Below, in pieces: positions 44,040 to 53,604 of a stretch of 64,000 nt of DNA; position 1 is the first letter of the stretch, and each line of letters opens with the position of its first letter. The DNA lies in NCBI RefSeq assembly GCF_001005315.1, contig NZ_LBMG01000029.1, positions 1-64,000 on the forward strand, given 5' to 3'. The translations under genes were made by a program, and so were the position numbers. This stretch comes from Kordia jejudonensis. Lineage in GTDB: Bacteria > Bacteroidota > Bacteroidia > Flavobacteriales > Flavobacteriaceae. The notes below the pieces were generated by a model that searched no databases, had not been told where the DNA came from, and saw nothing but the letters and a program-made list of their open reading frames with translations.

Positions 44040-46883
44040 TTAATTGATTACCCAAGAGATATAGTATTGAGAACCTATGGTTCCAACTCCTGGTGCACTT
44101 ACATATTCGTGTCCTAAAACGTTCGCCGCTCCAATTTTAAATGTTGATTTTTTGTAGCGATAGTTAAACTGAAGATCAACTAATGAACGAGCAGTTACCA
44201 TTCCGTCAGCAAATGTTGATTCCCATAGGAATGAATCATTCCATCTCCAGTTGATATTGAATCCGAAGTTATCAAACAGATTTGGATTTCCAAAAGACGC
44301 TTTTACTTTGTGCTCTGGCGTATTGAAGTTTGTTTCGAAATCTGGATCACTTGCCTGATCGAAATCAAGTTTTGCATATGTATAGTTTATCCCAAAATTA
44401 TAGTCTCCAAATAGTTTTGTATTAACACCAATAGCAGCACCATACGAATTGATATCTGCATTGGAGTTAGAGTATAATTGGAAAGGTGTAAAATCGCCGT
44501 TACTTGCTGCAATTAATGCATTTGGTGTTGGCGCGCCACCTACAGGTGTTAAGTCTGTAATATCAGATAAATCTACATTACCATAGTTTGGTACAATTAC
44601 CGTTCTGTTTGCAATGAAATCTTGGTATGCATTGTAATATGCACTCACATCTACTGAAACGTTATCAAATACAATTCCGCGGTATCCAACTTCAAATGCT
44701 GATACTTGTTCTGGCTTTACAAATTCTACATTAGCACGCTCTAGCAACGCTGGATTTGGCGTTCCTGCTGCTGCACTTGCTCCAAATGCTTGGAATGATG
44801 ATAGTGTGTATGAATTGTTATACGCATCATTTCCTGAGAGTGTAACTGTTCTGTCTAATCCGAAAGCTTCTAAACCTGCTGGGAAATTGTTTGTAATTGG
44901 ACGCGTTGTGTAACGATCTAAGTTATCTGGTGCCGAACCTACTAAGATTGCGTTTCCTACATCTAACCCAATGTATTGATCTTGTGTAGTAGGATTACGG
45001 AAACCTGTTTGGAAAGACGCTCTAAAGTTGTGTTTTTTGTCTTCGTCTGGAGAAAATACTAATGATAATCTTGGCGATACGTTTCCGTCAAAGTTTTGCG
45101 CTTTGTCATAACGAATAGAACCTGTAAACTTCATTTTGTCTTCCATAAACTTCTTCTGAACTTGTACATACGCACCATATTCATCGTAACGAATTGGTCC
45201 GTCGATATCCGTAAAGATTGTTCCTTCAGAGTTTAATACATATTCTCTAAACGATCCACCAACTTGAATGTCTGCAACATCGATTAAGTGTGAGAAGTTA
45301 TAGTTTACATCAGCGTGGTATAGTTTTGTATTGTCAATAAATCGTGCTCCTGTGAGTAAATCACCATCTGCAGTAACTCCATCTAATGCGGCACGAAATT
45401 CTGCTGTTCCTGGTTCAAAGCGACCAGTGTCTGCCAATCCTCTTGCGAACGCATGTGCTACAGTTGGATCTCCTGGCGTCACACCTGGAATTGCTCCAGT
45501 GATTGCACCTAAGTATCCTGTAGCGTACTCCGTAAACCATTGCTGATCTGATTTCCAACGTCTGTTTACATTGATTGCTGCAAAACGTGTATCGTATGAG
45601 TTTCCTGCTTTTTCAGCCGTTACATATCCTCTAACAAAGAAGTTGTTGTTACGAATTTCTAATTTGTGCTGTTGCATGAAGAAATCCTTAATAGAATATC
45701 TGTTTGCTCCTTGATAGATAGTATTTCCTCTACCAATTTTAGAATTCCATATGATGGTAAAGTCATTTGCCCAAGGCTTGTAATGTAATGCTAAGTCCAT
45801 TTTTACACTTTCTGCATCATAATCCATTAAGTCACGTTCTTCATATCCTGTTCTTGATACTGCCGCAGTCTCAAAAGTTCCTGCTGGTGCTCCTGCTATT
45901 GAACTAAAATCTAATGTTGTTGATACTTCATCTCCATAGATATTTAAACCATTAAAATTTGGATCCGTTTGTCTGTTTCCAGCAATTGCATCACCTGTAG
46001 CAGAATCATAGTTTGTGTAATCGGTAGCAAACCATTCTGTACCATTAAGGAACGAGAAAGAAGCTTTTACCGCTAGTTTATCGCTAAATGCATGCGCGCC
46101 ACGTATTCCAAAGTCTATGAAATTATTGTCTCCTGCATTTTCAGAAGACGTCATTCCTGTTTTTGCATAAAAGCTAAGCCCTTGTTTTTCGTATGGATCT
46201 TTACTACGCATGAACATGATTCCGTTGAAGGCATTTGCTCCATATAAAGCTGATGAAGCTCCTGGCAGTAATTCTACAGTTTGTACATCTAACTCGGACA
46301 TTCCTAATAGGTTTCCTAATGCAAAGTTTAAGGCTGGCGAAGAATTATCCATTCCGTCTACTAATTGCATAAATCGAGTATTAGCAAATGTAGCAAAACC
46401 TCTTGTGTTTACTGATTTGAATGTTAAACTGTTTGTATTAACATCTACACCTTTTAGGTTTTCCAGTGCATCATAGTAACTTGGAGCAGAAGAGTTTTTA
46501 ATAGCTCTTGCGTCCATTCTTTCTATAGTAACAGGAGATTCCCGTATTCTTTCAGGTGTTCTAGAAGCAGATAAAACGATTTCATCTAATTGTGTTCCTT
46601 CTTTAAGAACGATGGTTACTTCTTCATTGTTTTTTGTAATTTCTACTGTGGAAGAATCAAAACCGATACTACTGGCTTTGATTTTAAAAGGTGGTTGTTG
46701 ATTTACTTTTAATTTAAAGTTACCATCGAAGTCAGTTACGACTCCTACGGATGTTCCTACAACGACAACATTTGCGCCTGGGACAGGCAGATTATTGCCA
46801 TCAACAACTTTTCCACTAACGTTGGTTTGCGAGAACATACTCACACAAACCAACATCGCGAAAATTGATAGAAAGGTTCTCAT
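44040..46883 (-). CDS. TonB-dependent outer-membrane receptor
   Basis: 947 residues from the ATG at 46883 (signal peptide MRTFLSIFAMLVCVSMFSQ); a longer in-frame start would put a charged stretch before the signal. A carboxypeptidase-D-like domain (about 22-100, GKVVDGNNLPVPGANVVVVG), a plug domain (about 105-240, SASRTPERIRESPVTIERMD, then LPGASSALYGANAFNGIMFM) and a 22-strand barrel to the C-terminus (ending GSQYYISWVIN). No SusD partner follows, so it is more like a siderophore/cobalamin-type receptor than a Sus complex. Ligand unknown. Confidence 0.94.
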   Translation of the reverse strand: MRTFLSIFAMLVCVSMFSQTNVSGKVVDGNNLPVPGANVVVVGTSVGVVTDFDGNFKLKVNQQPPFKIKASSIGFDSSTVEITKNNEEVTIVLKEGTQLDEIVLSASRTPERIRESPVTIERMDARAIKNSSAPSYYDALENLKGVDVNTNSLTFKSVNTRGFATFANTRFMQLVDGMDNSSPALNFALGNLLGMSELDVQTVELLPGASSALYGANAFNGIMFMRSKDPYEKQGLSFYAKTGMTSSENAGDNNFIDFGIRGAHAFSDKLAVKASFSFLNGTEWFATDYTNYDSATGDAIAGNRQTDPNFNGLNIYGDEVSTTLDFSSIAGAPAGTFETAAVSRTGYEERDLMDYDAESVKMDLALHYKPWANDFTIIWNSKIGRGNTIYQGANRYSIKDFFMQQHKLEIRNNNFFVRGYVTAEKAGNSYDTRFAAINVNRRWKSDQQWFTEYATGYLGAITGAIPGVTPGDPTVAHAFARGLADTGRFEPGTAEFRAALDGVTADGDLLTGARFIDNTKLYHADVNYNFSHLIDVADIQVGGSFREYVLNSEGTIFTDIDGPIRYDEYGAYVQVQKKFMEDKMKFTGSIRYDKAQNFDGNVSPRLSLVFSPDEDKKHNFRASFQTGFRNPTTQDQYIGLDVGNAILVGSAPDNLDRYTTRPITNNFPAGLEAFGLDRTVTLSGNDAYNNSYTLSSFQAFGASAAAGTPNPALLERANVEFVKPEQVSAFEVGYRGIVFDNVSVDVSAYYNAYQDFIANRTVIVPNYGNVDLSDITDLTPVGGAPTPNALIAASNGDFTPFQLYSNSNADINSYGAAIGVNTKLFGDYNFGINYTYAKLDFDQASDPDFETNFNTPEHKVKASFGNPNLFDNFGFNINWRWNDSFLWESTFADGMVTARSLVDLQFNYRYKKSTFKIGAANVLGHEYVSAPGVGTIGSQYYISWVIN

Positions 46884-46963
46884 AAGTGTTTTTGGTTTAG
46901 TTTTTATGAGAACAATATACACTTTTTTAGGATATCCTTAACAAAGTGGCATTATTTTTAAAC

Positions 46964-48811
46964 TTATTCTACTGTTACTGATTTTGCCAAGTTTCTCGGC
47001 TGATCTACATTACAGTCACGCATAACTGCAATATAATACGACAATAACTGTAATGGAATGGTTGTTAATAATGGTGTCAACAACTCTAATGTTTCAGGAA
47101 TTTCAATTACATAATCCGCTATATTCTTGATGGTTTTATCACCTTGCATAACTACAGCAATGATTTTTCCTTTTCTAGATTTTATTTCCTGAATATTACT
47201 TACTACCTTATCGTAGTGTCCTTTTCGAGTTGCAATAACCACAACTGGCATTTGCTCATCAATTAATGCAATAGGTCCGTGCTTCATTTCTGCTGCTGGG
47301 TATCCTTCTGCATGGATATATGAAATTTCCTTAAGTTTTAATGCACCTTCTAAAGCTACAGGGAAGTTGTAACCTCTTCCTAAGTATAAGAAGTTTGTAG
47401 CGTCTTTATAGATATTTGCAATCGTTTTAACGTGATTGTCTGATGTTAAAGTCTTTTCAACTTTAGCAGGAATCGCATCCATTTCAGATAAATACTGATG
47501 AAATTCTGAGGTAGATATTGTTCCTTTTTTCTGTGCTAGTTTCAACGCAATTAAGGTTAATACCGTAATCTGCGTCGTAAATGCTTTTGTAGAAGCCACT
47601 CCAATTTCTGGACCTGCGTGTGTGTATGCACCTGCATGTGTTTCTCTTGAAATTGATGATCCAACTACATTACATACTCCAAATACGAAAGCGCCTTTGC
47701 TTTTTGCAAGTTTGATAGCCGCCATAGTATCTGCTGTTTCTCCAGATTGAGATATTGCAATGACAACATCTTTTTCTGTTATTACAGGATTTCTGTATCT
47801 AAATTCAGAAGCATATTCTACCTCAACAGGAATTCTTGTTAGATTTTCAAACACATATTCTGCTACCAATCCGGCATGCCAAGAAGTTCCGCAGGCAACG
47901 ATTAAAATTCTATTTGCATTTAAGAATTTTTCAATATTATCGTCAATTCCTGCCATACGAATGATTCCTTCGTTTGCCAACATTCTTCCTCTAAAGGTAT
48001 CTAAGATAGCTCTTGGCTGCTCATAGATTTCTTTTAACATAAAGTGATCGTAACCACCTTTTTCTATTTGCTCAAGATTTAATTGTAATTCTTGTACGTA
48101 CGGATCAACTAACGAGTCATCCTTTATTTTACGAACTTTTACTTTTTTTCCTCTTCGAACAATTGCCATTTCTTCATCTTCAAGATAAATAGCATTGTTT
48201 GTATATTCAATAAACGGAGATGCATCCGAAGCGATAAAGAATTCGTCTTCGCCAACTCCAATTACTAATGGACTTCCTAAACGCGCCACTACAATTTCGT
48301 CTGGCTTATTTTTATCAAAAACAGCAATCGCATATGCTCCTACTACTTGATTTAAAGCAACTTGAACAGCTTTTCCAAGCTTTACATTTTCGTTCTTCTT
48401 TACATCTTCAATTAAATTGACCAATACTTCAGTATCTGTATCAGATTTAAATTCGTATCCTCTGTTGATTAATTCTTGCTTTAATGGCGCATAATTTTCA
48501 ATGATTCCATTGTGAATGATAACCAACTCACCCGAATTAGAGTAATGTGGATGTGAATTTACATCATTAGGTTCTCCATGTGTTGCCCAACGTGTATGTC
48601 CGATAGCCAAAGTTCCAACATCAGAAATCTCTTCTTTAACACGAGTTTCTAAATCGACAACTTTTCCTTTTGTTTTTGATAATTTAATGTTTTTACCATC
48701 GTAAATAGCAACTCCTGCGCTATCATATCCTCTGTACTCAAGTCTTTTTAATCCTTTTAGCACTACAGGATATGCCTCTCTATGACCTATATAACCTACG
48801 ATTCCGCACAT
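46964..48811 (-). CDS. glmS: Glutamine-fructose-6-phosphate aminotransferase (isomerizing)
   Basis: First step of UDP-GlcNAc synthesis. 615 residues. Cys2 after the initiator Met is the glutaminase nucleophile (MCGIVGYIGHREAYP). The GATase type 2 domain is about 1-235 (GHTRWATHGEPNDVNSHPH) and two SIS isomerase domains follow (CGTSWHAGLVAEY and SQSGETADTM near 300-360, YLGRGYNFPVALEGALKLKE further on). It ends LAKSVTVE as usual. Last gene of the GT5-DUF4270-glmS operon. No glmS ribozyme is expected or seen. Confidence 0.97.
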   Translation of the reverse strand: MCGIVGYIGHREAYPVVLKGLKRLEYRGYDSAGVAIYDGKNIKLSKTKGKVVDLETRVKEEISDVGTLAIGHTRWATHGEPNDVNSHPHYSNSGELVIIHNGIIENYAPLKQELINRGYEFKSDTDTEVLVNLIEDVKKNENVKLGKAVQVALNQVVGAYAIAVFDKNKPDEIVVARLGSPLVIGVGEDEFFIASDASPFIEYTNNAIYLEDEEMAIVRRGKKVKVRKIKDDSLVDPYVQELQLNLEQIEKGGYDHFMLKEIYEQPRAILDTFRGRMLANEGIIRMAGIDDNIEKFLNANRILIVACGTSWHAGLVAEYVFENLTRIPVEVEYASEFRYRNPVITEKDVVIAISQSGETADTMAAIKLAKSKGAFVFGVCNVVGSSISRETHAGAYTHAGPEIGVASTKAFTTQITVLTLIALKLAQKKGTISTSEFHQYLSEMDAIPAKVEKTLTSDNHVKTIANIYKDATNFLYLGRGYNFPVALEGALKLKEISYIHAEGYPAAEMKHGPIALIDEQMPVVVIATRKGHYDKVVSNIQEIKSRKGKIIAVVMQGDKTIKNIADYVIEIPETLELLTPLLTTIPLQLLSYYIAVMRDCNVDQPRNLAKSVTVE

Positions 48812-48834
48812 AATTTTTTCTTAATTATTGATAT

Positions 48835-50448
48835 TTAATTGGTTTCTGGGATTGTATAAAATATTTCCAAACTTATACGTTTGTCTGCTGGGGAAGCAGC
48901 TGTATTTCCATATAATACGGTTCCAAATGGATTCATATTTGATACTGTTGGGACAAATTCTTGCTCAGAACTTCCAGTATTTTCGCGTCCGCTTGAAACA
49001 ACTCTGATATCAGAAGATGAAACTAATCCAAGTTTAACATTGGTAGAGTCTCTTCTGACAAGATTATTAATATGTTCTGTAATTCTAATTCTGTATCGAA
49101 CGCCATCTCCATCGTCATCACGTTCTAAAATTCCACCATGTATAGCTTTAGAAAGTCCTAAAGAATTTTGGTTAACGGTTTCATCAACACCATAATCTGC
49201 CACAGGAATATTGTCATCCATGTTGTATAAATAAATACGCTCTGGATCTATTTCATTTCCTTGTATGCTTTCATTAACATGAAAAACTAAACTAGCATCG
49301 TTAATGAGCCAATTTTCTTCACGGATGTCTTCTAACTGATCTGCAATACCATTGTTGTCATTATCAGGTCCAAAAAGATCAATAACCGCCATAGAGCCTT
49401 CGCCACCTTTTAGGTAAATATTGTCGTTTGACGCTTCTACATCAGGAAATGGATCTAATTGTGTAAAGGTATTTACAATGTTTCCAGAAGAAAGACTTAT
49501 CGCATACGAATCCGTTTGTGTTACAGGTACATCATCATCAGGATCATCCGTTCCTTGCGTGTCTATTTCCTTATATTGATATTCAATAGTAACATTTGCA
49601 TTTGCAAGATCGAGCAACATTAATAAGTTTGAATCTTGCCCAATGGTAATGTACAATCCTCTAAATAAGTCTTCTGCTTTAAACACGTTATCGCTTGAGA
49701 GCTTTATACTTCCTTCATTATCAATAATTCGTTGTTGAAAAAAATCTGTATCCAATTCTACACGAATTCTAGGCGACAAGGTTTCCACAACTACTTCTTC
49801 TCCAGTATCATCATCAATAGCTGTAACTTCTACTGAATTTTCATCTAAAGTGACATCTCCTAGAAATAGATTGTCACTTGCAGCATGTATCGACAAATCT
49901 TCATTAGAATAATAAGCCTGCTGACCGCCATCTACGTCAAGAGTTCTTAAAAAATAAGTAAACTCTTTTACAGTTAATAAAAAAGGAACTTCTCTGTTTC
50001 CAAATACAGAATCGACAGCCGTTGTAATAGAACCATCACTTTCTACAGTACTTGTACTAAAGAAAGGTAGATTTAAGTATACTTTTGTTACGATTTCTTC
50101 TTCATCAAAACCTTCAGAATCTTCATCTTCTTGTGATTTTATTCCGAATGTAGGATCTTCGTTGTTTGCAATTAAACCAGCTTGTAATACAAGACTTGAT
50201 TGCACGTCTCCATAAACGCTGTTTAAATTTTTACCCAATTGGTAAACGGGCATTCCATTTGTTTGTACTGGCGAAATGCGTCTGTTAGAAATTTCAAGTA
50301 TAGTTTCGTCAAAGAGATTTGTAGAGAAATTATTATTTTCAATAATTTCGCCTCCAACCGTACTAAACTCATCGTCACATGCCATAAAGCCCACAAGTAT
50401 AAGTAACACAACTAAGGTACTTGTGAGTGTCTTTTTCAATTTGTTCAT
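48835..50448 (-). CDS. DUF4270 family lipoprotein
   Basis: 537 residues with a lipoprotein signal (LVVLLILVGFMACDDEF). The mature protein is beta-rich with typical DUF4270 stretches: NNNFSTNLFDETILEIS, PVYQLGKNLNSVYGDVQSSL and a C-terminal AASPADKRISLEIFYTIPE. Function unknown; the family is Bacteroidota-specific and usually encoded beside the glycogen synthase-like gene, as here. 23 bp upstream of glmS. Confidence 0.88.
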   Translation of the reverse strand: MNKLKKTLTSTLVVLLILVGFMACDDEFSTVGGEIIENNNFSTNLFDETILEISNRRISPVQTNGMPVYQLGKNLNSVYGDVQSSLVLQAGLIANNEDPTFGIKSQEDEDSEGFDEEEIVTKVYLNLPFFSTSTVESDGSITTAVDSVFGNREVPFLLTVKEFTYFLRTLDVDGGQQAYYSNEDLSIHAASDNLFLGDVTLDENSVEVTAIDDDTGEEVVVETLSPRIRVELDTDFFQQRIIDNEGSIKLSSDNVFKAEDLFRGLYITIGQDSNLLMLLDLANANVTIEYQYKEIDTQGTDDPDDDVPVTQTDSYAISLSSGNIVNTFTQLDPFPDVEASNDNIYLKGGEGSMAVIDLFGPDNDNNGIADQLEDIREENWLINDASLVFHVNESIQGNEIDPERIYLYNMDDNIPVADYGVDETVNQNSLGLSKAIHGGILERDDDGDGVRYRIRITEHINNLVRRDSTNVKLGLVSSSDIRVVSSGRENTGSSEQEFVPTVSNMNPFGTVLYGNTAASPADKRISLEIFYTIPETN

Positions 50449-50460
50449 AATGTAATTTAA

Positions 50461-51276
50461 TTAACCTAAATTTAAAACTTTTGTATTGTAAAAATCAGTG
50501 TACGCATCTGCAAATTCTTCGCTGTTTTTGTATTCAAGAACTGGTTTATCAATACCTGTGAGATATTCTTGAACATCAGCAGGAATTTCCTGAGACGCAA
50601 TTACCACGGCATCCGAATGATCCACAGCAACTTTTAGAAGGTTAGAGTAGTTTGGCTCCGCAAGTATTTCTACATTGCCATCGCCGATATTATCAAATTT
50701 GATTTTGTTTAGCATTTCTGTATCTAAAGTTCCCTCAAATTCTTGTTTATAAACCGAAGTTACAATTTTACTATCTGTAAACAACGGTTCGTCTTTATAA
50801 TATTTTCTTAAATATAAAGGTAGTAAAGAAGCCATCCAACCGTGAACGTGAATGATGTCTGGTGCCCAATTTAATTTTTTTACAGTTTCAATAACACCTT
50901 TTGCAAAGAAAATAGCGCGCTCGTCATTGTCTGGAAATAAATTCCCTTCTTCATCTGTAAACGTAGCTTTGCGCTTAAAGTATTCTTCATTGTCAATAAA
51001 ATATACCTGAATTCTTTCTTTTGGAATAGAAGCTACTTTGATAATCAATGGCATATCCATATCATTAATTACTAAGTTCATTCCCGATAGGCGAATTACT
51101 TCATGCAATTGATGTCTTCTTTCATTGATATTACCAAAACGTGGCATAAATATTCTAATCTGTCCACCTTTGCTATTTACCATTTTTGGTGCTTCAAACG
51201 ACATTGACGAAATTTCTGTTTCTGGCAAATAGGGTACAACTTCGGATGAAACGTACAAGACTCTTTTATTATTCAT
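50461..51276 (-). CDS. Glycogen/starch synthase-like GT5 N-terminal domain protein
   Basis: 271 residues, about half a glycogen synthase. The Rossmann start RVLYVSSEVVPYLPET, IRIFMPRFGNINERRHQLHE and PDIIHVHGWMASLLPLYL match GT5 N-terminal domains. The ADP-glucose-binding KTGGL motif is missing at its expected place (EISSMSFEAPKMVNSKGGQI instead), and no C-terminal GT-B half is present, so synthase activity is doubtful. Conserved next to DUF4270 and opposite panC in relatives, which suggests a regulatory or envelope role. Confidence 0.85.
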   Translation of the reverse strand: MNNKRVLYVSSEVVPYLPETEISSMSFEAPKMVNSKGGQIRIFMPRFGNINERRHQLHEVIRLSGMNLVINDMDMPLIIKVASIPKERIQVYFIDNEEYFKRKATFTDEEGNLFPDNDERAIFFAKGVIETVKKLNWAPDIIHVHGWMASLLPLYLRKYYKDEPLFTDSKIVTSVYKQEFEGTLDTEMLNKIKFDNIGDGNVEILAEPNYSNLLKVAVDHSDAVVIASQEIPADVQEYLTGIDKPVLEYKNSEEFADAYTDFYNTKVLNLG

Positions 51277-51314
51277 AAAAATACTTTTCCTTTAATAATT
51301 AAGCGTAAAACATG

Positions 51315-51322
51315 CAAAATTA
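51315..51322 (-). promoter_or_regulatory. -7 box (TAATTTTG) for the GT5-DUF4270-glmS operon
   Basis: The minus strand reads TAATTTTG followed by CATG, an exact TAnnTTTG match about 39 nt before the start codon. Confidence 0.55.
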
Positions 51323-51352
51323 CAAAAATTATGCAGATTAACAGTAATATAT

Positions 51353-51360
51353 TAAGTTTG
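51353..51360 (+). promoter_or_regulatory. -7 box (TAAGTTTG) for the panC operon
   Basis: TAAGTTTG followed by CAAG, an exact TAnnTTTG match 23 nt before the panC ATG. It is divergent from the GT5 promoter, the two -7 boxes being about 30 bp apart. Confidence 0.55.
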
Positions 51361-51382
51361 CAAGCTGTTAATTTTTTGCAAA

Positions 51383-52231
51383 ATGACTATACATTACTCT
51401 CAAAACACGTTAAAACCGTTTGTAAACGACCTTAAATCGGAAGGCAAAAAGGTTGGTTTTGTGCCTACTATGGGCGCACTTCACAAAGGACACCTATCGC
51501 TCGTAAAGAACGCTATGACTGACAATGATATTGTAATTGTCAGTATTTTTGTAAATCCAACACAGTTTGATAACGCTACCGATTTACAAAAATATCCGCG
51601 AACGCTCGAAGCCGATGTAGCATTGCTAAAAACTTTAGGAAATAATGTGTTTGTGTATGCTCCAAGTGTGGAAGATATCTACAATTCCGATGTAAATTCT
51701 GAAAAATTTAGCTTTGACGGACTCGAATTTGAAATGGAAGGCAAGTTCAGAACAGGTCATTTTGACGGTGTTGGAACCATTGTAAAACGTCTTTTTGAAA
51801 TTATTGTACCCGATAATGCATACTTTGGAGAAAAAGATTTTCAGCAATTAATGATTGTCAAAAAATTAGCTTCCAAATACAAATTACCTGTAAATGTAGT
51901 TGGCTGTGAAATATTTAGAGAAGCTTCAGGTTTAGCCATGAGTTCTCGAAACCAACGCTTATCTAAAGAAGCAAAAGAAGAAAGTGCTTTCATCTATAAA
52001 ACGCTTTTAAAAGCCAAAGAAAAGTTTGGCACAAAAAGTGCTAACACAGTAAAAGAATGGGTTCAACAACAGTTTGAAAAACATCCGTTACTTACGTTAG
52101 AATATGTTGAAATAGCAAATAGTAAAAACTTAAAAACTGTACAACGAAAATCTAAAAACGAGACGTATCGCATATTCATTGCCGCTTTTATTGAAAACAT
52201 TCGCTTAATTGATAACATTGCATTGAATTAA
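51383..52231 (+). CDS. panC: Pantothenate synthetase (pantoate-beta-alanine ligase)
   Basis: 282 residues; adenylates pantoate and joins beta-alanine to give pantothenate. The HIGH-type motif GALHKGHLSLV is near 31-41, VNPTQFDNATDLQKYPRT near 58-75 and the pantoate-binding stretch FGEKDFQQLMIVKKLA near 153-168. First gene of the panC-panD operon. Confidence 0.97.
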   Translation: MTIHYSQNTLKPFVNDLKSEGKKVGFVPTMGALHKGHLSLVKNAMTDNDIVIVSIFVNPTQFDNATDLQKYPRTLEADVALLKTLGNNVFVYAPSVEDIYNSDVNSEKFSFDGLEFEMEGKFRTGHFDGVGTIVKRLFEIIVPDNAYFGEKDFQQLMIVKKLASKYKLPVNVVGCEIFREASGLAMSSRNQRLSKEAKEESAFIYKTLLKAKEKFGTKSANTVKEWVQQQFEKHPLLTLEYVEIANSKNLKTVQRKSKNETYRIFIAAFIENIRLIDNIALN

Positions 52232-52258
52232 AAACTTTAAAATCATTAACTTTGCCCC

Positions 52259-52609
52259 ATGCAAATACACGTAGTAAAATCGAAAATACATAGAGTCAAA
52301 GTCACAGGAGCTGATTTAAACTACATTGGAAGTATCACAATTGATGAAGACCTTATGGATGCCGCGAATATTATTCAAGGAGAAAAAGTCCAAATTGTCA
52401 ACAACAATAATGGAGAACGCCTAGAAACCTATGCTATTCCAGGACCTAGAGGAAGTGGTGAAATTACCTTAAACGGTGCCGCCGCTCGAAAAGTTGCCAA
52501 AGGCGACGTACTTATCCTTATTACGTATGCCATGATGCATATTGAAGAAGCAAAAACTTTTAAACCTGCATTGGTATTCCCAAATGAAGCCGACAATACA
52601 CTTACGTAA
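52259..52609 (+). CDS. panD: Aspartate 1-decarboxylase (proenzyme)
   Basis: 116 residues; makes the beta-alanine used by PanC. A pyruvoyl enzyme formed by self-cleavage at Gly24-Ser25 in NYIGSITID, exactly at the usual position. [15 protein letters not shown]-like and [14 protein letters not shown] stretches are present. It follows panC by 27 bp, and its TAA is immediately followed by the TTG start of the next gene. Confidence 0.97.
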   Translation: MQIHVVKSKIHRVKVTGADLNYIGSITIDEDLMDAANIIQGEKVQIVNNNNGERLETYAIPGPRGSGEITLNGAAARKVAKGDVLILITYAMMHIEEAKTFKPALVFPNEADNTLT

Positions 52610-53566
52610 TTGAAGAAACCAATATCAAAAATATTAAAAATACTACTCCCACTTTTTTTGGGAGTTTTTTTAGTTTGGTATTCATTGTCCAAAACTCCGC
52701 TTGATGAATTGATAGATCATTTCAAAAAAGCAAATTACATATGGGTAGCACTTGGAGTATTCTGCGGAATATTAAGTCACTTATCACGTGCATACCGTTG
52801 GCGCTATATGCTAGAACCGATGGGTTTCAAACCGAAATATCCAAACAGTGTAATGGCGGTATTTGTAGCCTATTTGGCAAACTTAGGTGTTCCACGATCA
52901 GGAGAAGCCTTACGCGCTTTAACACTGACCAACTATGAAGGTATTCCTTTTGAAAAAGGTTTTGGAACCATTGTTGCCGAACGTGTTGCGGATTTAATTG
53001 TCATGCTTCTTGTCATAATTGCGACACTTTTTATACAGTTTGATTTTATTTGGGACTTACTCATGAAAAAGTTCGATCTGACAAAAATCACGCTTTTACT
53101 TGCCGCAATGCTCGTGGGTGGAATTGTATTAATCATATTTATCAAAAGAGCAAAAAAAGGAATTGCACTCAAAATCAAAAACTTTATCATTGGCGTCTAT
53201 GAAGGTGCCACAAGCATTCTTAAAATGAAACACAAATGGGCGTTTATAGCACACACACTTTTCATTTGGGCAATGTATATTTTTATGTTTTACGTCACGA
53301 TGTTGTCCGTAGAAGAGTTACAAGGACAAGTTCCAATTGGTGCAGTTGTCATTGCTTTCATTGCTGGAAGCTTTAGTATTGCGGTAACCAATGGCGGAAT
53401 TGGCGCCTATCCATTAGCCATCGCCGCTGCGTTTGCTCTATTTAATATTCCAGAAACACCAAGTGAAGCATTTGGCTGGATTATGTGGGCTTCACAAACA
53501 CTAATGATTATCATTTTAGGCGGATTATCATTTCTTTATTTACCTATTTTTAATAGCAAAAAATAA
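52610..53566 (+). CDS. Lysylphosphatidylglycerol synthase-type transmembrane flippase-like protein (UPF0104)
   Basis: 318 residues with about eight hydrophobic helices; family stretches are HLSRAYRWRYMLEPMG, NLGVPRSGEALRALTLTNYE, FGTIVAERVADLIVMLL and a late NGGIGAYPLAIAAAF. This is the membrane half of MprF-like proteins without a catalytic aminoacyl-transfer domain. It appears to start with TTG directly after the panD stop codon, implying translational coupling. Substrate unknown, probably a lipid. Confidence 0.88.
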   Translation: MKKPISKILKILLPLFLGVFLVWYSLSKTPLDELIDHFKKANYIWVALGVFCGILSHLSRAYRWRYMLEPMGFKPKYPNSVMAVFVAYLANLGVPRSGEALRALTLTNYEGIPFEKGFGTIVAERVADLIVMLLVIIATLFIQFDFIWDLLMKKFDLTKITLLLAAMLVGGIVLIIFIKRAKKGIALKIKNFIIGVYEGATSILKMKHKWAFIAHTLFIWAMYIFMFYVTMLSVEELQGQVPIGAVVIAFIAGSFSIAVTNGGIGAYPLAIAAAFALFNIPETPSEAFGWIMWASQTLMIIILGGLSFLYLPIFNSKK

Positions 53567-53604
53567 TCTTTACCTTGCTATCATAAACTAACCTATCTCC
53601 AAAC

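Noticed and set aside
48811-48835. A glmS-type ribozyme or sugar riboswitch before glmS
   Set aside because: The gap to the upstream DUF4270 gene is only about 23 bp, too small for such an element.
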